Shown: positions 32,549-44,480 of the stretch, one piece after another
Position numbering within the stretch: the stretch's first letter is position 1
How the letters are laid out: each line of letters begins with the position of its first letter
Source: Viola odorata
Taxonomy: Eukaryota; Streptophyta; Magnoliopsida; Malpighiales; Violaceae
Assembly: GCA_963691705.1 (NCBI GenBank)
Contig: OY829539.1
Span: 23,296,407 to 23,360,406 of the forward strand
DNA: 64,000 bases
Reading direction: 5' to 3'
The notes under the pieces: generated by a model
The model's database searches: none
Told to the model about the DNA's origin: nothing
Seen by the model: the letters and a program-made list of their open reading frames with translations, nothing else
Position numbers and translations under genes: made by a program

Positions 32549-33876
32549 GACTGGTCCTTCCTTTGCTGTTTTTTCTGGAATGTTAGCTTGGCCATGGGCT
32601 TGACCAATAGTGGTTCTGTTTGGATTTCCTCATCCTCCCCATCTTCTTCCTCATTGTCGAACTTCATTATCACACTTCCACTTCTGAGATGGATAGCACT
32701 CACATTGTGCATGGACAATCTGCCTTGGTCAGGCTGCTGTTTTTGTGGGAATTGAGCGATCTTTTTCTGCATCTCTATTAGGCTGGATTGGGTTGCCATC
32801 ATGAACTTTTGGAGAGTTTCTTCCATAGATGCACCGGCAATCTGCATAGGTTGAGGAGCAGGCGGTAACTGCGGCACAGGAGCTTGACGTGGAGCTTGGC
32901 CAAGATTCTGTTGTGGAGGGTCTTGTCGCCATTTTAAATTTGGATGGTTCCTCCCTAAAAACTGATTGCTTTCATGGGGGAATTGCTGCCCTGATTGTAT
33001 CCGTATGCTGCGTTGACCTGGACTGGATCACCTAGATGTTATACGATGTAGCAATTGTGGGTTGGGTGATCATGTTGTTGGCATATTCCACAAACCATGG
33101 CTACCTAGTTTGGAACTCCTGTTGGCTTTGTACCTATAATGTTAACAGAAATATTTTTAACCATGTCAGTTAATTCATTCAACCTCTGTTCAACATTAAT
33201 AGCATTAAGAGTGGAAGGAATAGAATTTCTTTCTGAAATAAGATTATTTTGGGAATTATCTGCCATTGTTTGAAGCAACAGTTTGGCTCTTGTAATGGTC
33301 AGGTCCTACAACGCTCCACAAACTGCTGCATCTACTTGTGCTCTGTCACTCGAAAGCATCCCATCATAACAATACTGGATCATCGTTTGATCTGCAACTC
33401 CATGGGTGGGAAAAACCTCTTGCAACTGACGAAACTTTGGTGATATTCACTGAAACTCTCATTGCTTCTTTGCTGGATAGCAGCCATATTGTTCCTGGCT
33501 GTCCCTGCCTTTGTCGCATTCCAAAATTTATTGAGGAACATGTTAGACATCTCAGCCCACGTGTTGATGGTGTTGTGGGGCAAGCTGTAAAACCAATTTT
33601 GGGTTGCCCCTTCAAGAGAACATGGGAAGGCCTTCAGTTTTACTCTTTGTTGTTCACTGCAGCAGGTTTTATGATATCACATTGAACGTGTAAATTCCTT
33701 AGATTCTTGAACGGATTTTCATTCGAATGGCCATAGAACTTAGGGAGATTGGCAACCATATTAGTCTTTATAGACCAATCATTCGCTACAGCTGGTAAGT
33801 TGATACAGGAAATGGTTTCATGTTCTACTGTCCTATTCAATTCCCTCATGGTTGGCTCCTGTTGATTTTCTGCCAT
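32549..33876 (-). pseudogene. Family N int2: gag, frameshifted
   Basis: ATG at 33876 (M-A-E-N-Q-Q), 114 bp after the PBS. The first piece (to 33640) matches the A gag N-terminus (W-S-I-K-T-N-M, L-P-K-F-Y-G). The second (33583-33380) has T-W-A-E-M-S-N-M-F-L and F-S-E-Y-H-Q-S-F in another frame. A zinc knuckle C-G-I-C ... H-P-T-H-N-C is at about 33040-33095, then a Pro/Gln-rich linker (32877-32521). Several stops and shifts separate the pieces. It contains, at 33721-33750, the uninterrupted version of the site used by element A in int3. Confidence 0.8.
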
Positions 33877-33990
33877 GTTTGGATCCTGTGGTTCAGCTTG
33901 GCCTGTGGTTTGGCCAAGCTCGTGGCCAAGACTACAAAACTAAAAATAAAAACACGAAAACAAAAACAAAAACTACAAAACCGTTAGAAG

Positions 33991-34008
33991 TCCCCGGCAA
34001 CGGCGCCA
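33991..34008 (-). promoter_or_regulatory. Primer binding site of family N, tRNA-Asp type
   Basis: Same 18 bases as at 9341 and 60087, five bases from the start of LTR3. It shows that family N uses the Athila primer and that LTR3 is the 5' LTR of int2. Confidence 0.9.
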
Positions 34009-34013
34009 AAATT

Positions 34014-35266
34014 TGATCGTGTGTCGAGCACGTCAAATATAAGTGTATAATAGATATGAAAAAGGGGTAGAAATACAACTTATCACTTGTCCACAAGGAA
34101 CTTGTAGATGGTGGTAAGAGGATCGTCCATAGAGACTTCTGGGAAATTGTAATTCTTGATTGACTTCCTCGTCACTGAGTTTGGTTGGGTGAATCTGAAA
34201 ATAAAGACAAAAACAAAAGAAATAAAACAGTTCAAAGTAATCTTGGTCAAAGGTTTGGCCAAGATAGGGGGCAAGATTGAAAACAGTAAAAAGGAGGTTC
34301 CCGGTAAGAGCATGAGCGGGATATGTTCTTATGATTCGATCACTGATTCAATGGTGTTCATCTCTATATCTGCAGCACTATTGTGGATAAGACAACGCCT
34401 AACTCAAGTTTACCCTCGGTTGTCAGTTGAGGCCTACGGTTGTCAGTCGGGCCTGAATTGTATCATTCATTTAATTGGGTCTCCTAAGCTAAAATCTGAG
34501 TTGTCAGTTCTAAACTTTAACAAGGAAGTAAAAAGCCAGAAAATAAATAATTACAGAAATAGATATTATTAAGAGCAATTAGATCTCACAAAATATAAGA
34601 AACATAGCCCTCGAGCTCTTACCAAGAATGGTGATTAGCTAGACGTACTCATGGATGTAAAACAAAAACACTTGATTGCATAAATAAAATAAATTCGTGG
34701 ATTCAAGGAATTAAATCCCGGAGCAAATTAATTGTTTCAATGGTGGAGGAAGAGAGAGGGGATGAGAAAGTGGTGTCTCCAAGAGAAGATCAACAAGTTC
34801 AGCTATAAACAAACTAAAACTCCCCTGTCCTTCTCTAACTCAAACTCCTAAATAATCTAAAAAGATAATAACAATATTTTTAAATAAAAATGGGTGATAA
34901 TATTTAAAAGAGAGGGAGATCCTATCTAGGATTCTTAAAGATAATCTTTATTGATGTCAATCCCTGAAATCCCATTTTCAGTTGTAATTGCCAGCTCGGG
35001 TCTTTATATCTTTTCTCAAAATTTTCCAGTTGCAGCCTGTTTCGTGATCTTGGCTAAGACTGTGGCCAAGACTGCCTGATTTATGCTCCAGAAGCAAACT
35101 GGTTTGGCTAAACCTCAGGCCAAACCACCTCAAATCAACTTTTCTGCAAAGTTGCGCCTCTGATCAAAACTGCCAAAATCAAGGGAATAATAACAAAATC
35201 AATAGCTTTACTGTCCAAATAACAAGTAATTAAACAGTAAAAACATGATGAAATAGAATGCAATCA
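34014..35266 (-). mobile_element. LTR3 of the family N array, shared by int2 and int3
   Basis: Starts TGATCGTGTGTCG beside the PBS of int2 and ends AATGCAATCA beside the PPT of int3 (35267-35280). One LTR thus closes two internal regions. It is 1253 bp, shorter than LTR1 and LTR2 owing to a deletion around 34330-34560. The upstream ORF is altered here (ttagctagacgtactcat). Confidence 0.88.
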
Positions 35267-36586
35267 AATTCCCCACACTTGAACTATACTTGCCCCCAAG
35301 CATAATGAGTCAAAGACTCAATAACAAAACACAAACAAAACAAAACAGAACAGACACCACGACCCCAGAGTTCTTCTTTCAGCTGTTTACCCCATCACTG
35401 AAATTACCTAGACACTTCCCTAACCGACCCAATGCTAGACTAACAGGGACCAATCAATACCCTAAACATACCCCATCCACATGGTATCAAGACATCCAGC
35501 TTTTTTAATTATTGTAATGATTAAGGGACAAAGCTCACTACAGATTTGAGTCCTACCAAAGTGCAGTTCCACCTAAAAGTGTATCTAGACCACTGTGCTA
35601 TTTAAATCACTTATTAGCAGATTTTGTTTTCATTCTTTTCAATTCTTTGCCCTTTTTATTTTTACAGGCATAATTAATAACAGTGCTTGTTCTTTTTGGG
35701 CTCCCAGAACTTCCACTTTTTCTATCTCTGCTCTATGACATTCCAGCACATTTAAAACGTTACACATTCAATCAGACAGAATTTATAGCACTCTCAAATC
35801 CAGCGCATCAAGCCTTGTCACCCTAATTGTATTTTAAGCCATAGCTAGCTGTCCTTTAGACCATGTGGATGGTTAACGTTCTGAGTACATTAGGCTATAT
35901 GTCCCTTAGGCATTGATCATGTTACGCTCATTCACTCACCTATTACTAGAGTAGTGTTTCGCCTAGAAAAGTATCTAAATATAGTTTCAGTGATGGACTA
36001 AACAACCTAAGTTAAAAACTGGGGTTCTGGTGTACACTCAGCAAGACAGACTAACTCAAACATGCATAAAAATAAGAATGAAATTCATGCAAACATCAGA
36101 CTCACAGACTGGACAAACTCATGCAAAGAAAAAAAACTGACTCAAGCATACAATCAATCAAAATGCACATCAAAACTCATAAATTCAAAAAGACTCACAA
36201 AACACCTCCCTACACTTAGAAGACACGATGTCCTTATTGTGTGGGAGAAGGGAAAAGAAAGAATTGAAAAAGGAAAGGAAAGGACACGACCTTGGGGCTG
36301 TTAACTTAGAGGGGCAGAGGTAGCTGCTGGAGGGCTGCTTAGCTAGTTTTGGAAAAAATGTCTTGGCCAAGCCACTGGCCAAGACAACTGCCGAAGCATA
36401 AAATTTTTCCTCTAATTTTGAACGCACTGCTTGCACTGCAGCAGCCCTAGAAATAAGTGTAAAGAATGAAAGGTGGATGAACGAAATACCTCTGAATTTA
36501 TTCACAAAAAATAATAAAAATAAATAAAATAAAAACAGAAATAAATGAAATAAAAACATGGGTTGCCTCCCATGAAGCGCCCTTAT
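35267..36586 (-). other. Family N int3: 3' untranslated part
   Basis: PPT 35267-35280, stem 35285-35304 (TATACTTG with CAAGCATA, a G-U pair in the sense RNA), second module at 36209-36243 with a weakened stem. No coding. Confidence 0.7.
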
Positions 36587-37916
36587 TTATTGTCTTAGGC
36601 TCGACATTGCCATGGATTTCTTATCAACTTTCCCAAATTCACTCCATGCTCTAAGCTTGATAGGACTTTTGGGTGGCATTCCTTGGACAACCCCTAAAGG
36701 TATAAATTTGAATGGGTCGGGAGGCTGTTCCTGCATCACAAAAGGTGGATTTTGGCTACTATGAACAGTAGGAAACATCTTTAGAGGATGGTCATTCCAG
36801 TTCATGGCTTTGGGTGGGCTAGCTGGCAGAGCTGAATCGTAGCCTACGGCTTGGCCAAGCTCGAGACCAAGACTGCTTTTAAGCTCAATTTCTGGTGCCT
36901 GCACACTTGAAGGTGGAAGGTTAGGATAAACTTTTGGTAATTCATGGCTGTTATAAATATCAGTATTTGGTTCAAAAAATTCAAGATCAGAAACAATGTC
37001 TTGCAAACCATCATTAGCCATAAATTCTTCTTCCTTCAATTTTTCATTTGAATCCCTCCTGCTAAGAACACCATCAGAAGGGTTAGTTGCATTTGATTCA
37101 TAACCCTTATCAGTATCATGTCCAAGGTTGTCCATAAAGTTGACACTATGCATTTTATTAGGATTTTTGTTGGCATCATGCATGTCAAACTTTCTTGTTG
37201 TACCACAATATTCTAAGGTAATGCGTCCATGATACACATCAATTTTGGCTCTTGCTGTTCTTAGGAATGGTCTTCCTAAGAGTACATCTATGGAGTTGGA
37301 AGGTAGGTCAGTGTTCATCTCCACAATATAAAAATCTACAGGATAAACAAAATCATTCACCTGTACCAATACATTTTCCACAATTCCTTTAGGGAGTATA
37401 ACAGATCCGTCAGCAAGTTGAATTACTACCCTAGTTTCTTTCATGATACCAATGTTCAATTTTTTATATTCAGAAAAAGACATCACATTGATACCTGCTC
37501 CTAAGTCGCATAAAGCTTTTTCCACTTGTTGGTTACCTATTTTGCATGGAATTGTAAAAGTGCCTTGATCCTCGCATTTCTCTGGAAGTTTTGCTTGTAG
37601 GATTGCAGATACATTCTGAGTCATGTTTATTCTCCCATCTCCTGCAAGTTTCTTCCTGCTGCTGAACAATTGTTTTAGGTATTTAGCATAACTAGGAACT
37701 TTAGCAATTAAATCAAGCATAGGAATATTAACAGCAATCTTTCCAAAAAATATTCATAAATTCCTTTTGCATTTTCTCCCTTTTAGTCTTTGCAGAATTA
37801 GGAGGGAAAGGAGGTGGAATTTCTATCTCTTCTTCTTGAGCTATGACCTTCTTACCTGGCTTGGCCAAGACTGGTTCTTCCTTTGCTATTTTTTCTGGAA
37901 TGTTGAGCTTGGCCAA
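36587..37916 (-). pseudogene. Family N int3: gag C-terminus, protease, tail
   Basis: Very like 31277-32548. The upper piece (37916-37728) has P-P-P-F-P-P-N and ends in a frameshift at an A-run near 37745; the lower (37720-36587) has C-D-L-G-A-G-I-N-V-M, A-D-G-S, L-L-G-R-P-F and the tail E-Q-P-P-D-P-F-K-F-I-P-L-G. The tail lacks the Y-E-L stretch of copies 1 and 2 and runs on past the usual end. Apart from the frameshift it is well preserved. Confidence 0.84.
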
Positions 37917-39037
37917 GATCGGTTATGTTTGGATTTCCTCATCCTCCTCATCATCTTCTTCATCGTCGGACTGCTTTATCACACTTCCACTTCTGAGATG
38001 GATAGCACTCACATTGTGCATGGACAATCTGCCTTGGTCAAGCTGTTGTTTTTGTGGCGATTGAGCGATATGTTTCTGCATCTCTACTAGGCTAGACTAG
38101 GTTGCCATCATTAACGTTTGGAGAGTCTCTTCCATAGGTGGACCTGCAATCTGCAAAGGTTGCCATCATTAACTGCGGCACAGGAGCTTGACTAGGAGCT
38201 TGGCCAAGATTCTGTTGTGGAGGGTCTTGTCGCCATTTTAAATTTGGATGGTTCCTCCTGAAAAACTGGTTGCTTTCATGGGGGAATTGTTGCCCCTGGT
38301 TGTATCCGTATACTGCATTGACCTGGACTGGATCACCTGGATGTTGTACCATGTAGCAATTGTGGGTTGGGTGATCATGCTGTTGGCATATTCCACAAAC
38401 CATGACTACCTGTTCTGGAACTCCTGTTGGCTTTGTACCTATAATGTTAACAGAAATATTTTTAACGATGTCAGTTAATTCATTAAACCTTTATTCAACA
38501 TTAATAGCATTAAGAGTGGAAGGAATAGAATTTCTTTCTGAAACAAGATTGTTTTGGCAATTATCTGCCATTGTTTGAAGCAACAGTTTGGCTCTTGTAA
38601 TGGTCAGGTCCTGCAACGCTCAACCAGCTGCTGCAACTACTTGTGCTCTATCACTCGAAATCATCCCATCATAAAAATACTAGATTATTGTTTGATCTGC
38701 AACTCCATGGGTGGGAAAAAACTCTTGCAACTCACGAAACCTTTGGTGGTATTCACTGAAACTCTCATTGCTTCTTTGCTGGATAACAACCATATTCTTC
38801 CTGGTTGTCCCTGCCTTTGTCGCATTCTAAAATTTATTGAGGAACATATTAGACATCTCAGCCCACGTGTTGATGGTGTTGTGGGGCAAGCTGTAAAACC
38901 AATTTTGGGCTGCCCCTTCAAGAGAACATGGGAAGGCCTTCAGTTTTGCTCTTTGTATGTTCACTGCAGTAGGTTTCATGATATCACTTTAAACGTGTAA
39001 ATTCCTTAGATTCTTAAACGGATTTTCATTCGAATGG
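37917..39037 (-). pseudogene. Family N int3: gag, split by element A
   Basis: Zinc knuckle C-G-I-C ... H-P-T-H-N-C in the piece 38403-38092, and capsid pieces up to 39037. At 39037 element A has inserted. The gag N-terminal part goes on at 61722-61788. Several stops, among them in the linker, make it a pseudogene apart from the insertion. Confidence 0.8.
39033..39037. repeat. Target duplication of element A, left copy
   Basis: AATGG; the right copy is 61722-61726, and the intact int2 site has a single AATGG at 33726-33730. Confidence 0.95.
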
Positions 39038-40645
39038 TGATCGTCACTCAAATATACTAATATTTTCCTGGTGCCTAGATGCACAAATTAATGCGTACAG
39101 AGCAAGATAGGGTCGAACCACAGAGATTGAAGGAATAACTTGTTAATGGAAATGTATGACAAGGTAATAAGCACAGATCTAATCCAGGTAACAATACTGG
39201 GAGGGGGGGTTTATGTTGATTAATAAATTAATCAACGCAGAGTATGGGAGCTAACAAAACAGAATTGTAAAGTATTTATCTAGGGCACGAAAGTAAAATG
39301 CAATCCAGGGCATGAAATGTAAAAGATCAAGTGAACGGAAAATCAAGCGTAGGAAAGTAAAAGAGATATAAATCAGAGAGAGAGAAGATCTTAGCGAAAG
39401 GTGTTCTTTTGGGTTGTTTTCTAGGGCGGCCAGTCATTGGTGCAGAAGGTTTCTAGACTCACGTGCAGATCTGTTATAGGGACCGCGTTTCCACACCGCA
39501 TCCCCTGCTTACCTTCTTAGATAAAAGTCACCCCCCGTTTCCACATATGAGGTGACCTTGACGTCCAGCCATCCTCCCAGCTACCTCCCTTGTCATCAAA
39601 AGGTAGCCTTGACCGTCCGGCCTATTCGGGCTCGAAGTAGGGAGGCTAAATTCTGAACGCCTATGAAGGGGAGGTAAGACAGATCTAGGGCGCGACAGCT
39701 CGGTTTGTCAGACCCGTATCACTCCCTAGATTCCTGTTTACCCCTAGGTGAGGCCTCTCGCGCTGCCTCCCCTAGGTGTCTGCTCGAACTCCAGGGCTTC
39801 GCGTTAGTTATAACACTGGAATATGACGTTACTCATGCAGAAATACTAATAGATGATCAAGCTCTTAACATTTCTAGACAAGCATGGTATTGAATAGGTA
39901 AACAGTCATGTACTACAAGAGAATATATTAAGCATGCATTAGACCCCTTAGCCGCACCCTACAACCCTTAGAAACACCCTTCACCAAGAAAGGGGTGCTT
40001 AGCTACTCATACTATAATATAAACAGTAGGTGTATGAGATCATACAACAAATAAACAAGAAAAGTAAGAAGAGGGTTAGAATAAACCGGTAGATTAATAA
40101 TAATCGAAGAGGAAAGACAAAGGCTGTTCTTGATGGGAAGAAGGAGCTAATTCCCAGAAATTAGAATGCTGAAACTAATGTGTGAAAATATCCTTTGGAC
40201 AGTCGTCCTTACAAAAACCCTAAAACTATGCTTATATAGCCTACTGCTAACTAGGAGACAAAACAGCTAAGGGCAATGAGGAGATAACAGCACGCGTCCT
40301 TGCAAAAGGAATATTCTGGAATTCCTGACACGCCTGCTGTCTTCTGGAACCGCTTGGGAATCTGCACGGATCTTTGAAGATGCTTTTTCTTGAAGAAGAC
40401 TCAGAATTGCCGAGGCCTTGCGACTGCGCGCTGGTCTGGTTCGCGCCGAGGTCTTGACGTCGCTCGGTCTTCTAGGCCTCGAAACTGGAAATCCTCAGAA
40501 ATGCTCCCAAATTGCTTCTTTTCGATCTTTTCCCTCCTTTGATGCTAATCTGCAAATAAAGCTGAAATGAAGGTCAAATAGTAACATCGAGCCCCCGAAA
40601 GGGCTAGAAAGGAGGGCAAAACAGAGAGTATGGAACATGCTATCA
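39038..40645 (-). mobile_element. 3' LTR of element A (1608 bp)
   Basis: TGATCGTCAC ... GCTATCA. Minus-strand TATATAA box at 40239-40232 and ATGAGTAGCTAA at 40010-39999, about 190-200 bp behind the expected start site. A G-run stands at about 39199-39207. Confidence 0.92.
39999..40010 (-). promoter_or_regulatory. Three-codon upstream ORF in the A LTR leader
   Basis: ATG AGT AGC TAA on the element strand. In the 5' LTR the same place (61085-61074) reads ATG AGT AGG TAA, which keeps the start, the length and the stop. Confidence 0.5.
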
Positions 40646-40684
40646 AACATCCCCACACTGCCCCCATGCTCGCCCTCGAGCATG
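40646..40684 (-). promoter_or_regulatory. Polypurine tract and adjoining stem-loop of element A
   Basis: PPT 40646-40665 (minus: GGGGGCAGTGTGGGGATGTT), touching the LTR. Next to it is a perfect 8-bp stem, CATGCTCG (40665-40672) and CGAGCATG (40677-40684), loop of four. Confidence 0.8.
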
Positions 40685-42372
40685 AACAAAATTGGAAAAC
40701 CACCTCATTTGAAAACACACACAATCAACTCCTAATACACAGAATCGGCACGCCGACCAACAAACTACACCTAAGCAGAGCAATTCTAGACCTAGTAAAG
40801 CACCTGCATCCGGCTGATAGGATAACGACCCTACCAACCAGACTTTCCCATATCTAGTCCAATCACCAGCAGTCCTTACAAAGATAAGTATTTGCACTCA
40901 TTCTCAGAATAAAACAAGTGTTTAGGCTATCACTCATGAATGCAAATAACACAACACAGGCATAGTTTGCACGGCAATCCGAGTACTATAGAGAACATGC
41001 ATGGGCAATCAACGATCGGAAAAGCAACGCATCAGCAAAAAGAAAGAAATAGGATTGAGGGGGCTAGAGATGTGAGATAGAGGAGTAGGAGATGAACAGA
41101 AGAGAATTGAGGGGAGGAAAGAAAGAAAGGACCAGATATAACCTGGATGGATTCCCTGGCTTAGGAAAAGGTGAAGTGGCAAGGCAGCTTTCATTGAGGG
41201 CACGAGATGTTTCGGGGGCTAGACAGAGGTCTTCTTTCGAGGGCAGGAAAATGATCTTGTTGAGGCTTCAGATGCGGATACTCTTTTTTCTTGCTTAATG
41301 CCCCCCTTCTTTTATTTTGAATTTTAAATGCTTTCACTTTTTTTTTTTTTTTTTTTTTTTTTTGAATAGGTGGCACGAACCAGTTACAAAACCTTGATTC
41401 TTCCGGGGCATGAAACTTTTGATTTTTCATTCGGCGCTTGCCCTTGATCTACTTCCAGCATCGATGGTGACTTCTTCTTCGCTTCCCCATACTTGAATTT
41501 TTCGGGGGCTCGAATCACTTAAATGATCTAGGGCTCGAAACTCTTTCGAGCTTTTGCTTTTTCTTGCCCTAGATCTCTGCTTGCTGCTTTCTGCTCTGAA
41601 GTCTTTTGCTTTCGTTTGCTTCCCCACACTTGAACTTGTCTGCGCGTTCTTTGGGTATCTAGCCCTCGACGTTACCCTCAATAATCGCTACCTCACCTGC
41701 CAAGGAAAAAGATCAAGAAAATACAAATGGTCAGGAAAGAATATGAAAAGAAGGGGAATGTCGGGTGCTCAAAAAGAAAAGAGAGAGAGAGGGGGAGAAG
41801 AGAAAGAAAAAGACATTGATGCGAAGCTTTCTGTCATATCTAAGCTTTCCCATGTCCTAACAGTGACTATACCCAGGGATATTATGCAAACTTAGACCGT
41901 GCCTAGCTAAGCATTTTCACTCAGAAATGAAGGGCATGAAGCTCGAAAATGCTCACGGGATCAAACTGTGACTACTAGTGTTGCGGCCTAGATATGGATA
42001 TAAGGGCTAGTAGGCCTAAAAAATGCAACTGTGATGGATGTCATGATTTTTCTATGCATCATAAAGTTGAAAGACGCATGCAAACAATAAGGGTTTGAAA
42101 ACTGCATTTTTCTAGCATGGCTAAACTAAAAGCCGCAAAATAAAATCCGAAAAACAAAACATACAGTCATACAACAAGCGGGAAAAGTAAACATGCAATC
42201 ATACAGTCAAAGGGCCTAAATAAAACCCTCCCCACACTTAGGCAGCGCATTGTCCTCAATGCGGGGAGAGCAAAATACGGAGTTCAAGTTATATAAGTAC
42301 AGGACAATAAAATAAATATAATTGTTTGGATGGCCCTTTTCGGGGGCTGGGGTGAAAATTTTTGATGGTGGG
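40685..42372 (-). other. Element A: 3' untranslated part
   Basis: No coding. Holds a T-run (41340-41363), a PPT-like AAGTGTGGGG at 41622-41631 (minus) and a second PPT-stem module at 42230-42263 with perfect 7-bp stem CGCATTG/CAATGCG, loop TCCT on the plus strand. The 13-mer TTCGGGGGCTCGA is at 41501-41513. Confidence 0.7.
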
Positions 42373-42470
42373 TCACTGCGGACGTAAATTGCGGCGGGCT
42401 ACTTCAGCCGTCAAAGCCTGAAGTTCCCCCAGAATAAGCTGGAGAAGTCGAGTCTGGGTTGGGTCATAGA
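42373..42470 (-). pseudogene. Element A env-like ORF, C-terminal end
   Basis: The last 30 or so codons of the env-like ORF, separated from the rest (52033-53939) by the CRM insertion. With one target copy removed the frame runs across the join without a shift and ends in TGA at 42373-42375. 42466-42470 is the left target copy ATAGA. Confidence 0.8.
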
Positions 42471-43647
42471 TGATACGAGCCTGAGTAGGAGCCCAGCCGC
42501 ACCTACCACATCCGTGCCCTTGCCGCCCACAGGAGCCATCACACTCTCTCGCGCAAGGACACCTACCGCATCCGTGCCCTTACCGCCCGCCGGAGCCATC
42601 ACACGCTCTTGCGCAAGGACCCTGCAAGTGAGGCTAAGCTCTCTGATCCATACGGAGCTGAAGGACGAAGCCTCACTGGAGTCAGCCATCCTGCGTGCGC
42701 CCCAGCCGCGCCTTGTCTCGCTCGTGTGCGCTGCACCCGAGCCCGCACCGAGGCCACCTTGGGCCAAGTCGGACCTCTAGCCCAAACTTTGATGTAAGAA
42801 AGATTCTGGCAAGATAGAAGTTATTTATAATTCACCAAAAGAGCCATTGCCAAGTTTCAGCCCAATCGCACATGGGGTTAGAGAGAACGCATCACTTCAA
42901 AAGTATCATACTGCCAGCGAAAGCCACCCTCGAGCCTTTTGACGATCGACGAATATTTCCTCGAGCCATCTTCTGACAGTTGTTAGATACATGTCTTTTG
43001 AGTATCCTGTCCAATTTTCATCCAGTTCACCCAAGGTATTTGAGAGAACGCCTTGTTCTTCTTCGACTGCGCAGGAATAAAGCCCAACGGGCTGCCAACG
43101 GATCCGATCTGAGTCTTTGGTCATTCCGACCGACCTTGAACTCGTCCAGATCATTGGATTGACTTTATTTTAAGTTGTTTGACTTTATTTATCCAGGTGG
43201 ATTTTATTTTAGTTAATTAGGAGCGCTTTTAAGTAGTTAAGCGCAAGTAAACTTCTTAATTAGGGTTTTGCGCATCTCTTTTCTTATAAAGAGCATGACG
43301 CTGCTATTGTTATTCTTTAGACGTTATTTGATAAACAAAACCAGAAGATTTTTTCTTCAATTGATCTCCAAGACCCTTGTCCTACATCCGGTTTGATAAG
43401 CCGCATATAGTTGCAAGTAAAGCACGAAGTCTATCATTCCATTCTTTAGTCTCGTCGGGGTTGTCTAGGTATTGCACCTAGGAGGGTCAGAGTCCTACTG
43501 AAGATCCTTGAAGGATTTCGTCCAGGTTGCCTAAGTATTGCACTTAGGAGGGTTGGAGTTTCCGACGAGTTAGTTTTCCGCATTCAAATCCTTGTCGCTG
43601 AGCAACGATCCAACGATTGGAAGGTTTCCGAATTAGGAACCACATCA
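42471..43647 (+). mobile_element. 5' LTR of element C (1177 bp)
   Basis: TGATACGAGC ... ACCACATCA. Contains the 66-bp duplicated unit of the pol C-terminus (about 42500-42620) and a TATA box TTATAAAG at 43284-43291. Confidence 0.92.
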
Positions 43648-43649
43648 GC

Positions 43650-43661
43650 TGGTAGCGGAGC
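43650..43661 (+). promoter_or_regulatory. Primer binding site of element C, tRNA-iMet-like
   Basis: TGGTAGCGGAGC two bases after the LTR. The usual initiator-Met PBS is TGGTATCAGAGC; two positions differ. Confidence 0.75.
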
Positions 43662-44480
43662 AAAGGATGCTCACCGAATAGGTATCTATCCTTTTAATTA
43701 TTGTTTTCGTTTGTTGAGATTGGTTTCCTTGATTTGCTTAGCCAAATCTATACCAATCTTGTTTGTCTTCCCGTTTGTGTTAGGAGTCGAAACTAGTAAC
43801 TAGTTGCATCTTGTTAGGTATCAAATCAAGCCCTTTGATTTGCTATCTTCTTTGAGTCATAAAACAGAAAATAAAGTTCCACAAAGTGTCAGTTTATTTT
43901 GTTTCAAGTATTTGCAATTTCTATTTACAAAAAAAAAAAAAAGAGAAAGAACACAAATTCGCACAAAAACAGAACAGAAAGCGAATTCAAAATTTTCAGT
44001 GTGTTAGCAAAATAGGAACCTTGCGATCAAAACAGAATCAAAATCAGCAAGAAAAGAGTGTTCCAACGCAACAAGAATCATAGAAAACGGAGTTGTAAAT
44101 CAAAAGTTATCAAAGAAACAAATCGGACACCTAAAACCCTAGTTCTAAAACAAATCCGAACTAGTTCAAATATCTTGTCTTTCTTTGAGCTCTTGTGATA
44201 CATGACCTATCTATTCTGTGCTATAATTGATTGATTAGTTGATAAAATAATCTTCAATTATATCCCATCTATATTCTTTCCAAGCTAGAGTTTTCTTTGC
44301 AAATTATTGGAAGCGTTCCTTGACATTCTTTGAGTCTACGGATCTTGGATTGATTGGAGCAGATTTTCAGAGTGATTTGTGAGCGCATTAGAGTGATTTA
44401 AACACGAGGGTTTAAACACGTGAGGGAGTGTTAGATAGGGTAATTTTAGCTTGTTCTTTGTTGGTTGTTTGTGATTTCAG
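43662..44480 (+). other. Leader of element C
   Basis: Non-coding, A-rich, between PBS and gag ATG. A run of A is at 43930-43942. Small ORFs here are unconvincing. Confidence 0.6.

Noticed and set aside
32447..33685. Plus-strand ORFs of about 100-115 codons in int2
   Set aside because: Antisense of gag; the same shadows recur at matching places in int3.
41340..41363. Poly(T) run as the tail of a retroposed insert
   Set aside because: No duplication around it and the surrounding DNA is ordinary element A 3' untranslated sequence.
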